A stretch of DNA of 64,000 bases from Marinobacter sp. S6332 (GCF_023016045.1 NZ_JALKAP010000006.1:34072-98071), one strand, 5' to 3'; positions 40,028 to 50,561 are shown, counted from the first letter of the stretch. The notes: a model not told the origin generated them from the letters alone. Numbers and translations: made by a program.

Positions 40028-40933
40028 ATTAAAACCATTTTTGTTCAGGGGCCGGTACCTGGCCTCAGGCTCTTGCTGGTTATTATTGTATCGGCGACGT
40101 TAATCGTTGCCGATTATCAGTTTGAGCGTGTAACTCCTATTCGCAGCACCTTGGCAACCGGCCTCACGCCAGTCTATTGGCTTGGCAATGCTCCTTATCA
40201 ATTTAGTGATTGGGTTGCCGGGCTTTTTACCACCCGCGAAGATGTAAAGCAGGAAAACGAAGACCTGAAAGCCCGGTTGCTTATTCTTGAGCGCCGGGCC
40301 CTCAAATATGCCGCTTTAGCCTCCGAAAATAACGAACTCCGCCGCTTGATGAATTCCTCGGAACTCCTTGATGACCGGGTTATCGTCAGCGAAGTCGTGG
40401 GCGTGTCTCCCGACCCTTATTCCCATGAAATCGTTATCAATAAAGGTCGTAGTGATGGCTTGCAAGTGGGGCAAGCCATACTGGATGCCCACGGCCTGAT
40501 GGGGCAAGTAGTACAGACCAGTCAGGTTACCTCCCGCGTACTCCTCGTTTCAGACAGCAGTCACGCTGTGCCGGTTGAGGTTGTGCGTAATGGGCTTCGT
40601 GCGATTCTGTTGGGCACCGGCGATTCCGACACCCTTGATTTGGTTCACGTGCCAGACACAGCGGACATCCGGGAAGGGGATCTGTTGGTGAGTTCCGGGC
40701 TTGGTGGGCGCTTTCCTAGAGGGTATCCGGTTGCCGAGGTGAGTCTGATCAACAAGGAACCGGGTGAGCCTTTTGTTGATATTCGCGCTCGCCCAAAAGC
40801 ACAGCTAAACCAAAGCCGCCTGGTGCTGGTGGTATTTCCGCCATCAAGCGAATCCCCGGCTGGGTCTGAGGCGAACATTGAAACGCCTTCCTATGTTCCG
40901 GCATACGAAACGGCACAGGAGGGGCAGGGCTGA
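40028..40933 (+). CDS. mreC: Rod shape-determining protein MreC, probable ATT start
   Basis: Periplasmic scaffold linking MreB to the cell-wall elongation machinery: one N-terminal membrane helix (about residues 15-33), a coiled coil (EDVKQENEDLKARLLILERR) and beta domains. The best start is an ATT at 40028, six bases after GGGGAGGGA. It restores the N-terminus IKTIFVQGPVPGLRLLL, which aligns with MIKPLF.KGPSLGVRLL of Pseudomonas MreC. The first conventional start, TTG at 40073, would lose 15 residues and cut into the membrane helix. No ATG, GTG or TTG lies between the ribosome binding site and that TTG in frame. ATT starts are rare (infC is the known case). One base overlaps mreD. Confidence 0.85.
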   Translation: MKTIFVQGPVPGLRLLLVIIVSATLIVADYQFERVTPIRSTLATGLTPVYWLGNAPYQFSDWVAGLFTTREDVKQENEDLKARLLILERRALKYAALASENNELRRLMNSSELLDDRVIVSEVVGVSPDPYSHEIVINKGRSDGLQVGQAILDAHGLMGQVVQTSQVTSRVLLVSDSSHAVPVEVVRNGLRAILLGTGDSDTLDLVHVPDTADIREGDLLVSSGLGGRFPRGYPVAEVSLINKEPGEPFVDIRARPKAQLNQSRLVLVVFPPSSESPAGSEANIETPSYVPAYETAQEGQG

Positions 40934-41409
40934 TGCTATCCGTTATCAGTTACCCGGTATTTGTGCTGTCCGTGGTTGTATCGCTGGTACTGAGCATTTC
41001 GCTCTTCCCCGTGGGTTGGTTTGAATTTCGTCCTGAATGGCTTGGGCTTGTGGTGTTTTATTGGACCTTCCGCACACCGGCTCAGTTCGGCATATTACTG
41101 GCATGGTGTTTAGGCTTGCTGCTCGATGTGCTCGAGGCAACTCCATTGGGCGTGAATGCGCTGGCAATGGGGTTGATAGCCTTTTTGGTTCTCACCATTC
41201 ATCAACGGTTGCGAATGTATCCTATGCCACAACAATGCTTGATGGTGTTTCTGTTGCTGGGTATCAATCAAATGTTGGTTCACTTCCTAAAGCAAATGTT
41301 TGGCGGTGAAGATGCCGGGTTCAGCTATCTTTGGCCCGCGCTCACCAGCGCTTTACTTTGGCCGGTGTTCTGCATACTGATGGATAACATTAACCGGAAG
41401 CTGGGTTAG
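40933..41409 (+). CDS. mreD: Rod shape-determining protein MreD
   Basis: A 158-residue integral membrane protein of the elongasome with about five hydrophobic helices. Family features include [35 protein letters not shown] and [10 protein letters not shown]. The ATG overlaps the mreC stop by one base (TGATG), indicating coupling. Confidence 0.95.
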   Translation: MLSVISYPVFVLSVVVSLVLSISLFPVGWFEFRPEWLGLVVFYWTFRTPAQFGILLAWCLGLLLDVLEATPLGVNALAMGLIAFLVLTIHQRLRMYPMPQQCLMVFLLLGINQMLVHFLKQMFGGEDAGFSYLWPALTSALLWPVFCILMDNINRKLG

Positions 41410-41411
41410 CC

Positions 41412-42014
41412 ATGACATCGATTATTCTCGCCTCAGCCTCACCACGCCGCTCGGAGTTGCTTACGCAGATTGGTGTGGCGTTTTCTGTGCAGCCTGCACA
41501 CATTGACGAAACGCCAAAGGCATCCGAACCACCGGGTGATTACGTGGAGCGGCTTGCCCGGGAGAAAGCTCTGGCGATTTCAACCGATTTTCAGGGTGAT
41601 ATTGTTCTTGGCTCCGACACTTCTGTGGTTTTGGAAGGCGCCATTTTGGGTAAACCATCTGACGAGGCTGAGGCCACAACCATGCTGACACGGTTATCTG
41701 GCAAAACCCATCAGGTGTTGACAGCCATTGCAGTGACCAAAGGCGAACACTGTGAATCCTGCCTAGTAGTTACAGATGTGAGCTTCCGGGTGCTGTCGCA
41801 AGGCGAGATTGCAGCCTACGTAGCCACAGGTGAGCCGATGGACAAGGCCGGAAGTTATGGAATTCAGGGACTTGGTGGTATTTTTGTGAAGCAACTGAAA
41901 GGGAGTTACAGTGCGGTTGTAGGGCTGCCGTTGCAGGAAACCGCCGCCTTGCTGGCCAACGCTGGCTGTATTGTATGGAAACACTGGCCGAGTAGTAGGG
42001 AGAGCCAATCATGA
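41412..42014 (+). CDS. maf: Maf-family nucleotide pyrophosphatase
   Basis: Hydrolyses non-canonical or surplus nucleoside triphosphates, probably dTTP/UTP (YhdE type). The N-terminal signature is [19 protein letters not shown] (residues 3-21), with [20 protein letters not shown] and [14 protein letters not shown] following. 200 residues. It lies between mreD and rng as in many Gammaproteobacteria and overlaps rng by four bases (ATGA). Confidence 0.95.
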   Translation: MTSIILASASPRRSELLTQIGVAFSVQPAHIDETPKASEPPGDYVERLAREKALAISTDFQGDIVLGSDTSVVLEGAILGKPSDEAEATTMLTRLSGKTHQVLTAIAVTKGEHCESCLVVTDVSFRVLSQGEIAAYVATGEPMDKAGSYGIQGLGGIFVKQLKGSYSAVVGLPLQETAALLANAGCIVWKHWPSSRESQS

Positions 42015-43492
42015 GCGAAGAAATCCTAATCAACGTAACGCCGGTTGAAACCCGGGTCGCCTTGGTTGAAAACGGAATGTTACAAGAGGCCTACATAGAG
42101 CGTGCCAGCCGCAAGGGCATTGTGGGCAATATATACAAAGGCAAGGTTGTGCGCGTGCTTCCCGGCATGGAGGCGGCGTTTGTTGATATAGGGCTGGAAC
42201 GCGCAGCGTTTATACATGCCTCTGATGTGGTTCCGAACCAGTCTAGCACAGCCGATTCCAGTGATGGCCCAAAAACCGTTCCGGATATCCGCACCTTGCT
42301 GAGGGAAGGACAATCACTGGTCGTGCAGGTCACCAAAGACCCTATCGGCACAAAAGGCGCACGCCTGACCACGCAGCTTTCAATCCCCTCCCGGTATCTG
42401 GTGTTTATGCCAGATGTTAGCCATGTGGGCATTTCACAAAGAATTGAGGATGAAGCCGAGCGCAGTCGTTTAAAAGCCTTAGTTGAGGAAGGCGCCGCAG
42501 CACACCCGGATATACAGGGTGGATACATCATCCGAACGGCGGCTGAGGCGGCAACGGCTGAAGAACTGCTCGCCGATATGAACTACCTGCACCACCTGAG
42601 CCAGTCCATCCATGACCGCATTGCCAAGGTGCAGGCGCCTGCAGCCGTCTACAAAGACCTGCCCCTGTTTATTCGCACTATTCGGGATCTTATTCGGCCG
42701 CAGACGGAGAAAGTGCGCATAGATAGCCGCGAGAGTCATCAGCGGGTTATGGAATTTGTTGATGAATTTGTCACGGAATTTGCCGACAAGGTGGAATACT
42801 ACCCGGGTGAACGGCCCATTTTTGATCTTTATTCAGTGGAAGATGAAATTCAAAAGGCCCTGAGCCGCAAAGTGCAGCTTAAATCCGGTGGCTACGTGAT
42901 CATTGATCAAACCGAAGCCATGACCACCATTGACATCAATACCGGTGCTTTCGTGGGGCATCGAAATCTTGAAGAAACGATTTTCAAAACTAACCTTGAG
43001 GCTGCGCGGGCGATCAGCCGTCAGCTGCGCCTGCGTAATCTCGGTGGCATCATCATCATCGACTTTATTGATATGGAAGATGTTGAACACCAGCGCCAGG
43101 TGCATCGGATGCTGGAAAAGATGCTTGAGCGGGACCACGCCAAAACCAAGATCACCGGCGTGTCTGAGCTTGGATTAGTGGAGATGACGCGAAAGCGAAC
43201 CACTGAAAGCCTCGGCCAGGTTTTGTGCGAACCCTGTCCAATCTGTGATGGCAGAGGCTTCCTGAAAACCAGCGAAACCGTGTGTTTCGAAATTTTCCGG
43301 GAAATTCTGCGAGTGAATCGTGCCTACGATGCCGAGAGCTATCTGGTGATGGCATCGCAGAGCGTGGTAGACCGCCTCGTTGATGAAGAATCTGACAACG
43401 TGGCAGATCTCGAAACCTTCATTGCCAAGACTGTCCGCTTTCAGGTGGAGCCGTTTTACAGCCAGGAGCAGTACGATGTGGTTTTGCTCTGA
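42011..43492 (+). CDS. rng: Ribonuclease G
   Basis: Endoribonuclease of the RNase E/G family that matures the 5' end of 16S rRNA and degrades some mRNAs. An S1 domain spans about residues 36-125 ([20 protein letters not shown]). The catalytic acidic pair lies in [11 protein letters not shown] and [13 protein letters not shown], and the zinc-link is in [11 protein letters not shown]. 493 residues without the RNase E C-terminal scaffold, which supports RNase G. Confidence 0.96.
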   Translation: MSEEILINVTPVETRVALVENGMLQEAYIERASRKGIVGNIYKGKVVRVLPGMEAAFVDIGLERAAFIHASDVVPNQSSTADSSDGPKTVPDIRTLLREGQSLVVQVTKDPIGTKGARLTTQLSIPSRYLVFMPDVSHVGISQRIEDEAERSRLKALVEEGAAAHPDIQGGYIIRTAAEAATAEELLADMNYLHHLSQSIHDRIAKVQAPAAVYKDLPLFIRTIRDLIRPQTEKVRIDSRESHQRVMEFVDEFVTEFADKVEYYPGERPIFDLYSVEDEIQKALSRKVQLKSGGYVIIDQTEAMTTIDINTGAFVGHRNLEETIFKTNLEAARAISRQLRLRNLGGIIIIDFIDMEDVEHQRQVHRMLEKMLERDHAKTKITGVSELGLVEMTRKRTTESLGQVLCEPCPICDGRGFLKTSETVCFEIFREILRVNRAYDAESYLVMASQSVVDRLVDEESDNVADLETFIAKTVRFQVEPFYSQEQYDVVLL

Positions 43493-43529
43493 CTTCGAGG
43501 CGACATGTCGGCGTAGGGGGTGATTAAGC

Positions 43530-46500
43530 GTGACACCCCGAACGCCTTCCTCCGAACGACAACCGCCTTTACCGGAGAACTGCCCGGAAAGCCAACCTGT
43601 CCGCTTGATGGCTGTTTTAACCAATGCCGTTTGGTGGCTGCTGCTGATTGTCCTTGTATTACTCGCGCTCTACGCGGGCATTGGACGCCAGCTTACGCAA
43701 AATGTGGACGCTTTCCGGGATGACCTTTCCCGAGAACTCTCAATACGCCTAGGCCACGAAGTCAGCATTGGAAGCCTCTCGTCGCGCTGGTTCTGGCTCG
43801 ATCCCTCGTTTACCGCACAAAACATAGACGTGACCAACCCGGATTCCGGAGTGCGGGTGGTGAGCTTGCAGCATTTAACCATCCGCTTTGATGCTCTGGC
43901 ATCGTTAATGCGTTTTCGAATCGTGTTCGAGGATTTTGAGGCCGACGGGCTTGAATTGACGCTGAACCAAATGGATAGCGGTGAAGTGGGGGTTCGGGGT
44001 GCTGATTTCCCGGAACCCCTCAACAATCGTTTCCGCCATTGGCTCGAAGTTGCCGGAAAATGGCTGTCAGATCCCTATATAAAAGTGACTCGGGTGAACC
44101 TAGGCATTCGAGATAATCAAGGTCAGCTTCGCCACCTTGACATACCGCAACTCGATCTGCGATATCAACAAGGCTTGTTCCGTGCATCGGGGCGTGCCAT
44201 GCAATCTTCCACAACCCAACAACTTGCCAGCTTTACTCTGGTTGGAAAACACTTCTTCCGCGGTGATTTCAGTGGCCAGCTTTACCTTGATGTGGATTCT
44301 GGCCGCCTGTTTGATGGCTTGATTGACGAATACCAATGGCGAGATATCCGTGTTGAAGGGTTTGATCTGGGAGGTGAAGCCTGGCTGACTTTTCGCAAAG
44401 GTACCTTGCAACAAGTCAGTGGCACCGTAAGAACGCCCTACATGCAGCTGGGCGTTGACGGCGAATCCTTGGCTCCCCTAGAAGATATCAGCGCACAATT
44501 TGGCTGGCGCCGCCATAGTACTGTGATGGAAAACCCCGAAGAGGGTAGTGACCAACCAGAGACCATCGGTGAGTGGCACCTTAAACAACTAGCCTGGACC
44601 TGGGATGGGGACGAGGTACCGCCGTTCAGCCTGAAGCTGCTCCCGGAGCCCGACGGCATAACCATCACCGCCGACGCTTTGCCTCTGCGCCCCCTAAGAC
44701 GCCTAACTGCCAGACTCCCGATCCTGCCCCCATGGGCTATTGACGCGCTTAACGACTATCGCCCAGTGGGTTTTCTGGATGGTATGAAGGTTCGGGTGCC
44801 GGGGAGTGGAGACAATATGTTTGAGTTCTCAGGCCGATTACGGGATGCAGGGGTCGCGGCATACGATGGTGCCCCGGCAGCGAGTGGGGTGAACGGCTTT
44901 ATATATGTGGATCAGGGTGCCGGATATGTGCGTGCGCGTTCAGGAGTGCAGCCGGTAACCCTAGGGTTCCCGGAACTGTTCGGCGGCGAATGGGCTTTTC
45001 CTGAGTTGTCTGCCACGGTCGCCTGGCGCTTGGATGGCCCGGTAACCCGGGTTTATGCAGATGACATAGGCCTGAGCTATGGCGAACGTACCCGTTTGCG
45101 CGGTGCTTTCGATCTCAGGCTAGATGAACAAGGCGAAGACAACCTCGGCCTTCGTGTGGGTGTCGAGAACGGTGAGGCTTCCATGCTATCGGCCTTCGTT
45201 CCACAAAAAGTGGTGGATGCAGGGCTCTATGAGTGGCTGACCACAGCCATTACGAAAGCTGATGTAACATCAGGTGTTTACTATGGGCACGGCCAAATTG
45301 GCGAAGACTCCCCCTCGGGTTCATTTGTATCTTCCATGTGGTACGAGTTTGAAAACGCCACCGTTCGCTACGACGACCAATGGCCGGAGGTAACGGACGC
45401 AAAAGGGCGCGTTGATGTGCAGAACGGCGACACGTTGGTGTCTCTGGCGACCGGAACAACCGGTGGCTTGGCATTGGAGCCAAGTACCGTAGCGGTTATC
45501 CCTGAAAAAGAGGGTGCGTTGGTGCGCGTGGACGTTTCAGCGCCGGTGCCGGCTAATGCCATCGTGTACTGGATGGCCAACACCCCGTTTGGCGATATGG
45601 CTGGCACCGAGGCCGCTAATTTGAAGTATGGCGGTAGCTACAAGCTCGATCTAGCCATTGATCTGCCGCTTAAAGACAAGGCAATCCCCGTGGTGGAGGC
45701 GGATATACGCACAAGGAACGGCTCGATAACCTACCCCGATGCGGATCTGCACTGGGACAGAATCTCCGGTGGCCTGACTTACCATTCTGTAAAAGGCTTT
45801 TCGGGAGCACCCTTAAGAGCAAACTTTCTTGGTGAGCCGGTGACTGTTGCGCTCAGTCAGCCCGGAGCGGCACGTGCGCTACGGATCGAGCAAACCGGCA
45901 CTCTGTCTGTTCCTAGCGTACTCCGCATGGCAGGTATGGCCGACCAGAAGTCTATTGGCGATGATTCCACTAGCGGCCAGTACGGGCTCAAAGGCACGTT
46001 TGAATACTCTGCACAACTGGATATTTCGGAGGAAGGGCCCCCGCGTTTGACAGTTCGTTCCAATCTGGAAGGTCTCACTATCGATTGGCCAGAACCTTTT
46101 TCCAAAGAGGCAAGTCAGGCCGCACCTCTGATCGCCGAGATAGATACTGGGGCGGAAAGGGGGCTGGGCATTTCGGGTACATGGGAGAACCGTGGGACCT
46201 TTGATTTGTTGTGGAAAGATTCTGGGATTGAGCTGACTTTAGAAGAGCTTCACCTAGGGGGGCAAACCCTTACAAACATAGAGTTAGAGGCTCTTGATTT
46301 GGGCGACCGCTGGGTTTTAAGTACCATTTCAGAGCGGGCGATTGGCCGGGTTGTTATTCCTGACGATCGAAGCCTGATTACCGCCGATTTTGCTGTAGTG
46401 CGTTTGGTGCGGGACGAGACAGCAGCAAAGGAAGCCCCTGAACTGTTAACCATAGAGCAGCAACTGGAAGCCTTTCGCTCTATGGATATCGGAAGCTGGC

Positions 46501-47324
46501 CAGATGTGAATATCGCGATCTCCGATCTGCGCCTTAACGATGAAAGCCTTGGGCGCTGGTCTTTCCACATACGGCCCGAGCACCAGAGGCTCAACATAAC
46601 CGGCATCGAAGGTCGTCTCAAATCGATTAGGCTACTGGGCGATATGTCGTGGAGTGTAGTAGATAATCGAGAGACCAGTCAGTTTGCCGGTTCGATTACG
46701 GGTGGCGCGCTGGCAGATCTTGGCGAGCTGTTTGATGCCGAAGTGCCTCTCTCCAACAAACAGACCAATATTGAATTGGATTTGGCTTGGCCCGGGAGTC
46801 CGGATGAGTTTGAGCTCGCGAGCCTAAGCGGAAATGTCAGCTTTCGTTTAGATGACGGCGTTATTCTTGAGAGCAACAATAGCGCGCAGGTATTTAGGAT
46901 TTTCAATCTGCTCAATGCCGATACGCTTTGGCGCAGGCTCAAGCTGGATTTCTCTGATTTGTATGAACGGGGCGTTGCTTTCGATGCCATTTCTGGCCAT
47001 GCCCGTCTTGAAGGTGGCCTGCTGACGATGAACCCAGAGCTTCAGGTGGTGGGGCCTTCAGGTGCTTTCAAACTCAGCGGAAGTACCAGTCTGGCACGCG
47101 AGGAATTTGATATGCGGCTGGTTGTGGTATTGCCGCTAACCCAAAACCTGCCCTTGGCTGCCTTGCTGATGGGAGCCAGCGCGCCCATTGGTGGCGCGCT
47201 GTTTGTGCTGGATAAGGTGCTGGGTGATCCCCTGAGCAGGCTTACAAGCGCCACCTACAACGTGACCGGAACCTGGGACGACCCTTTGGTTGATCTGCGC
47301 AGCGTATTCGATACGGGTGATTAA
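43530..47324 (+). CDS. yhdP: YhdP-family AsmA-like envelope protein
   Basis: A 1264-residue protein with one N-terminal membrane helix (about 27-50: LMAVLTNAVWWLLLIVLVLL), followed by a very long beta-rich region typical of AsmA-like lipid-bridge proteins. The C-terminus (LPLTQNLPLAALLMGASAPI, then GGALFVLDKVLG) is the conserved YhdP end. YhdP, TamB and YdbH are thought to carry phospholipid to the outer membrane. The GTG start at 43530 follows GGGGGTG by seven bases. The usual tldD gene does not follow; convergent yjgA does. Confidence 0.92.
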   Translation: MTPRTPSSERQPPLPENCPESQPVRLMAVLTNAVWWLLLIVLVLLALYAGIGRQLTQNVDAFRDDLSRELSIRLGHEVSIGSLSSRWFWLDPSFTAQNIDVTNPDSGVRVVSLQHLTIRFDALASLMRFRIVFEDFEADGLELTLNQMDSGEVGVRGADFPEPLNNRFRHWLEVAGKWLSDPYIKVTRVNLGIRDNQGQLRHLDIPQLDLRYQQGLFRASGRAMQSSTTQQLASFTLVGKHFFRGDFSGQLYLDVDSGRLFDGLIDEYQWRDIRVEGFDLGGEAWLTFRKGTLQQVSGTVRTPYMQLGVDGESLAPLEDISAQFGWRRHSTVMENPEEGSDQPETIGEWHLKQLAWTWDGDEVPPFSLKLLPEPDGITITADALPLRPLRRLTARLPILPPWAIDALNDYRPVGFLDGMKVRVPGSGDNMFEFSGRLRDAGVAAYDGAPAASGVNGFIYVDQGAGYVRARSGVQPVTLGFPELFGGEWAFPELSATVAWRLDGPVTRVYADDIGLSYGERTRLRGAFDLRLDEQGEDNLGLRVGVENGEASMLSAFVPQKVVDAGLYEWLTTAITKADVTSGVYYGHGQIGEDSPSGSFVSSMWYEFENATVRYDDQWPEVTDAKGRVDVQNGDTLVSLATGTTGGLALEPSTVAVIPEKEGALVRVDVSAPVPANAIVYWMANTPFGDMAGTEAANLKYGGSYKLDLAIDLPLKDKAIPVVEADIRTRNGSITYPDADLHWDRISGGLTYHSVKGFSGAPLRANFLGEPVTVALSQPGAARALRIEQTGTLSVPSVLRMAGMADQKSIGDDSTSGQYGLKGTFEYSAQLDISEEGPPRLTVRSNLEGLTIDWPEPFSKEASQAAPLIAEIDTGAERGLGISGTWENRGTFDLLWKDSGIELTLEELHLGGQTLTNIELEALDLGDRWVLSTISERAIGRVVIPDDRSLITADFAVVRLVRDETAAKEAPELLTIEQQLEAFRSMDIGSWPDVNIAISDLRLNDESLGRWSFHIRPEHQRLNITGIEGRLKSIRLLGDMSWSVVDNRETSQFAGSITGGALADLGELFDAEVPLSNKQTNIELDLAWPGSPDEFELASLSGNVSFRLDDGVILESNNSAQVFRIFNLLNADTLWRRLKLDFSDLYERGVAFDAISGHARLEGGLLTMNPELQVVGPSGAFKLSGSTSLAREEFDMRLVVVLPLTQNLPLAALLMGASAPIGGALFVLDKVLGDPLSRLTSATYNVTGTWDDPLVDLRSVFDTGD

Positions 47325-47343
47325 CCGGGCGACGCTGGCAGAA

Positions 47344-47871
47344 TCAGGCCTCCGCTTCGTCAACGCACTCTCGCAAGTAGCGGAATAGCTTACGGGCTTG
47401 TCCGGTATTTTTCTGTTTTTCCATATCCTTGCGGGCATTGCGAACAAGGTTACGTAGGTGTTGTATGTCAGCATCGGGGCAGTAATTGAAAAATTCGCCA
47501 GCTACCGAGTCGCCCTCTGCAATCATGCGGTCGCGCCAACGCTCAGCCAAGTGGTGGCGGCGCGTGTGTTCCTCGCTCCCTGAATCGAAAGCATCAATAG
47601 CCCGTTCCACAGCCTCGGGATCGTCTTCTTGCCGGATAATTTTACCGATGTACTGCAGGTGGCGGCGCTTGGCCTCGTTTTGCTTGATCCTGCGGGACTC
47701 TTCAATAGCACTTCGAAGCGTATCACTGATCGTCAAGGTATCAAGCTGTTCGTTGCTCAGCTCCAGCATGCGCTTTCCAATACCTTGGAGTGCATGCATA
47801 TCCCGTTTAAGTTGAGACTTGCTTGGGCCCGAGTATTGCGGCGCCTCGTCGTCTTGGTGTTCGTCGATCAT
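47344..47871 (-). CDS. yjgA: Ribosome-associated protein YjgA/DarP
   Basis: DUF615 protein associated with late 50S assembly intermediates. The ATG at 47871 gives MIDEHQDDEAPQYSGPSKSQ, matching family openings; a longer frame reaching into mgtE is rejected. Helical and charged, about 175 residues, with DALQGIGK-like and RRHHLAERWRDRMIAEGD segments. In relatives it usually lies between tldD and pmbA; here it sits between yhdP and mgtE. Confidence 0.93.
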   Translation of the reverse strand: MIDEHQDDEAPQYSGPSKSQLKRDMHALQGIGKRMLELSNEQLDTLTISDTLRSAIEESRRIKQNEAKRRHLQYIGKIIRQEDDPEAVERAIDAFDSGSEEHTRRHHLAERWRDRMIAEGDSVAGEFFNYCPDADIQHLRNLVRNARKDMEKQKNTGQARKLFRYLRECVDEAEA

Positions 47872-47893
47872 GATTTCATCCAAATTTGCCGGT

Positions 47894-49255
47894 TCAGGCG
47901 TAAAAAATGGTCGCAAGGCCGAGAAAAGACATAAACCCGACCACATCTGTGACGGTTGTCAGTATAACGCTGCCTGCCAGTGCTGGGTCGATATTACGGG
48001 ATTTTAGGAACAGTGGCAGCACTGTGCCCACAAGCGCCGCGGCAACCAGATTAATAATCAGTGCGGCAGCAATAATGGCGCCTATCATTAAGTCCTGAAA
48101 CCATATGGTAGCAGCCGCGGCCACCACGCCTGCCCAGAGCATGCCGTTGAGAATACCGGAAAGAAACTCTCGGTTCAGCAGCCAGCCCACGTTGGTGCCG
48201 CTGATTTGGCCAACCGCCATGCCCCTAATCACCAGTGTTAAGGTCTGGCTACCCGCGATTCCGCCCATGCTCGCCACAATGGGCATGAGCACCGCCAGCG
48301 CAACCACCTTCTCAATCGTGTCTTCAAACAGGCCAATCACGCCAGAAGCAATAAAAGCGGTTAGCAGGTTAACGCCCAACCAGACTGCCCTGCGGCGGGT
48401 TGTTTTCCAAACTGGCGCGAAGGTATCTTCATCGTCATCAAGACCGGCCATGCTCATCAACGAATGGTCTGCGTCTTCTCGGATAACATCTACCACGTCA
48501 TCGATAGTGATTCGGCCTAGCAGGTGCCCCTCCTGATTCACCACCGGCGCGGAGATAAGGTCATAGCGCTCGAACAGGGTGGCTACCTTGGTATCCGAAA
48601 GTGTGACGGGTATGGGTTCAATGTCGGTATCCATTACCTCGCGAACGGTGGCCGCCTGATTGGAAACAAGCATTTTGGTAATAGACAGCATACCGATGAA
48701 CTCGTCGCGTCGGCTTACTACAATCAGGCTGTCGGTCATCGGGGGCAGGGCGCGATGACGACGAAGGTAACGTAATACGACGTCGATACTGATATCAGGG
48801 CGGACAGTGATGGTGTCCGTATTCATCAGGCCGCCGGCAGTGTCCTCGGGGTAGGATAGGACTTCCTCAACCCGCTGCCGGTCTTGGTCATCCATGGTGT
48901 CCAGAACTTCTTGGATGACTTTGTCTGGCAGCTGTTGCAGAAGGTCGGCGAGATCGTCCGACTCGAAGTCTTCAATGATATCCGCCAGTTCCTGAGCGTT
49001 CAGTCGGCTTAGGTATTCGGCGCGAATATCCTCGTTAAGATACTGAAGAACATCGCCTTCCAGCTGCTTATCGACCAGGTTCCAGAGCAGGGCTCTCTGG
49101 CGCGGTGGCGATGACTCCAGTAGGTGAGCAATATCGCTGGGGCTCAGACCGCCGTTGAGAATGCGGGCGACCTGCTTCAGCGCGCCACTATCTAGCGCTT
49201 CACTCAGTGAGCGTAAACGTTGGCGGGCTTGGCTTTTTTCCAGAATATCGGACAT
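47894..49255 (-). CDS. mgtE: Magnesium transporter MgtE
   Basis: Mg2+ channel of 453 residues. The N-terminal superhelical domain includes DLADLLQQLPDKVIQEVLDTM. A CBS pair (about 140-255) follows with VLSYPEDTAGGLMNTD, then five membrane helices with the conserved GIAGSQTLTLVIRGMAVGQI and the C-terminal PLFLKSRNIDPALAGSVILT pore region. It follows npr on the same strand after about 115 bases. Confidence 0.96.
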   Translation of the reverse strand: MSDILEKSQARQRLRSLSEALDSGALKQVARILNGGLSPSDIAHLLESSPPRQRALLWNLVDKQLEGDVLQYLNEDIRAEYLSRLNAQELADIIEDFESDDLADLLQQLPDKVIQEVLDTMDDQDRQRVEEVLSYPEDTAGGLMNTDTITVRPDISIDVVLRYLRRHRALPPMTDSLIVVSRRDEFIGMLSITKMLVSNQAATVREVMDTDIEPIPVTLSDTKVATLFERYDLISAPVVNQEGHLLGRITIDDVVDVIREDADHSLMSMAGLDDDEDTFAPVWKTTRRRAVWLGVNLLTAFIASGVIGLFEDTIEKVVALAVLMPIVASMGGIAGSQTLTLVIRGMAVGQISGTNVGWLLNREFLSGILNGMLWAGVVAAAATIWFQDLMIGAIIAAALIINLVAAALVGTVLPLFLKSRNIDPALAGSVILTTVTDVVGFMSFLGLATIFYA

Positions 49256-49371
49256 GAATCACCTACAGTCAGAAAACGCCTGCATTATAGCGGAGTTAGC
49301 CGGTGCACGTGAGAAAGAGTTATAGGAATGTATCGGAGTAAAGAGGCAGGGTGACGCAAAAAAAGAGCGGT

Positions 49372-49641
49372 TTACTCGCCTTCGCCAAAATAGTCATTAA
49401 TCAATTCGGACAAAGCCTCAATCGCTTTTTGCTCATCCGGCCCATCGGCCACCAATTCCACTTCGGTACCTTTGCTGGCGGCGAGCATCATCACCTGCAT
49501 GATGTTTTTAGCATCCACCTCGCGGCCTTTACCACAAACCTTAACGGAGCTGTCGAACTGCGACGCGGTGGCTACCAACTTCGCAGTAGCCCGAGCGTGT
49601 AAGCCAAGCTTGTTAATAATTACAATGGGGTGACGTATCAC
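49372..49641 (-). CDS. ptsO: Nitrogen-PTS phosphocarrier NPr
   Basis: HPr-like carrier of the nitrogen phosphotransferase system, passing phosphate from PtsP to PtsN. The active H15 is in NKLGLHARATAKL. Position 46, a serine in many HPr proteins, is asparagine, so regulatory serine phosphorylation is not expected. 89 residues. Next to rapZ and ptsN in the rpoN cluster. Confidence 0.95.
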   Translation of the reverse strand: MIRHPIVIINKLGLHARATAKLVATASQFDSSVKVCGKGREVDAKNIMQVMMLAASKGTEVELVADGPDEQKAIEALSELINDYFGEGE

Positions 49642-49647
49642 GGTAAA

Positions 49648-50532
49648 TCAGACCTCATTTCTGGCCTGCAGGTGGGGCAATTCGGTATGGCGTACTTGCA
49701 CATTGCTGGAGTGCTCGCTGAAGTGCTGTTCCAATTGCTCGCAAATATACACAGAACGGTGTTGGCCGCCCGTACAACCAATGGAAATGGTCATGTAGCT
49801 GCGGTTGCTGTCAGCGAAGGCCGGTATCCAGTTTTCCAGAAACGCAATCAGGTCGTTCACCATTTTACGGCTAGCGGATTCGTTCTCGAGAAACTCGATA
49901 ACCGGCTGGTCCAGACCTGTAAACTTGCGCAGGCTGGTGTCCCAGTAGGGGTTCGGCAAACACCGAACATCAAATACATAATCCGAATCCAGAGGCACGC
50001 CGTGTTTAAACCCGAAGGACTGGAACAGTAGCGCCAGCTCCTGATCTTTTCGGCCAGCAACCCGCTGCTTCACCATATCCCGAAGCTCGTACATCGACAG
50101 ACCGATGGTGTTGATGTACAAATCTGAAAGTTTTGAAAGCGGTTCGAGCAGATCTTTTTCGTTGGTAATGGCTTCTCTTAGGGAAGTCTTGTCGTCGCTC
50201 AGCGGGTGCTTCCGCCGCGTGGCGTGGAATCGTTGCAGCAGAGACTGCTCGTCAGCGTCAAGGTAGATGATCTCTACCTGAATCTCTTCTTTGCGGAGCT
50301 TGCGGTAGATCTCCTCAAAATTAGCCAGCTCGCCAGACAGATTACGGGCATCAATGCTGACGGCCATCTTATCGAGCCGCCCTGGCGCGCTCTGATTTGC
50401 GGCTTCCCGTGTAAGAGGGAACAGAAGCCCGATAGGTAAGTTATCAATGCAGTAGAATCCCAGATCCTCCAGCACGTGAAGAGCGGTACTCTTGCCGGAG
50501 CCAGACCGGCCACTGACGATGATCAGCTTCAT
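49648..50532 (-). CDS. rapZ: RNase adapter protein RapZ
   Basis: GTPase-like RNA-binding adapter that in enterobacteria directs RNase E to the small RNA GlmZ. The Walker A GRSGSGKST is at residues 8-16 and the C-terminal domain includes IGCTGGQHRSVYI. The ATG at 50532 gives the standard MKLIIVSGRSGSGKSTAL opening (294 residues); a longer frame has no homology upstream. Between ptsN and ptsO. Confidence 0.96.
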   Translation of the reverse strand: MKLIIVSGRSGSGKSTALHVLEDLGFYCIDNLPIGLLFPLTREAANQSAPGRLDKMAVSIDARNLSGELANFEEIYRKLRKEEIQVEIIYLDADEQSLLQRFHATRRKHPLSDDKTSLREAITNEKDLLEPLSKLSDLYINTIGLSMYELRDMVKQRVAGRKDQELALLFQSFGFKHGVPLDSDYVFDVRCLPNPYWDTSLRKFTGLDQPVIEFLENESASRKMVNDLIAFLENWIPAFADSNRSYMTISIGCTGGQHRSVYICEQLEQHFSEHSSNVQVRHTELPHLQARNEV

Positions 50533-50561
50533 GGTGAAACAGCCTGTTGCCAGAGTGAATA

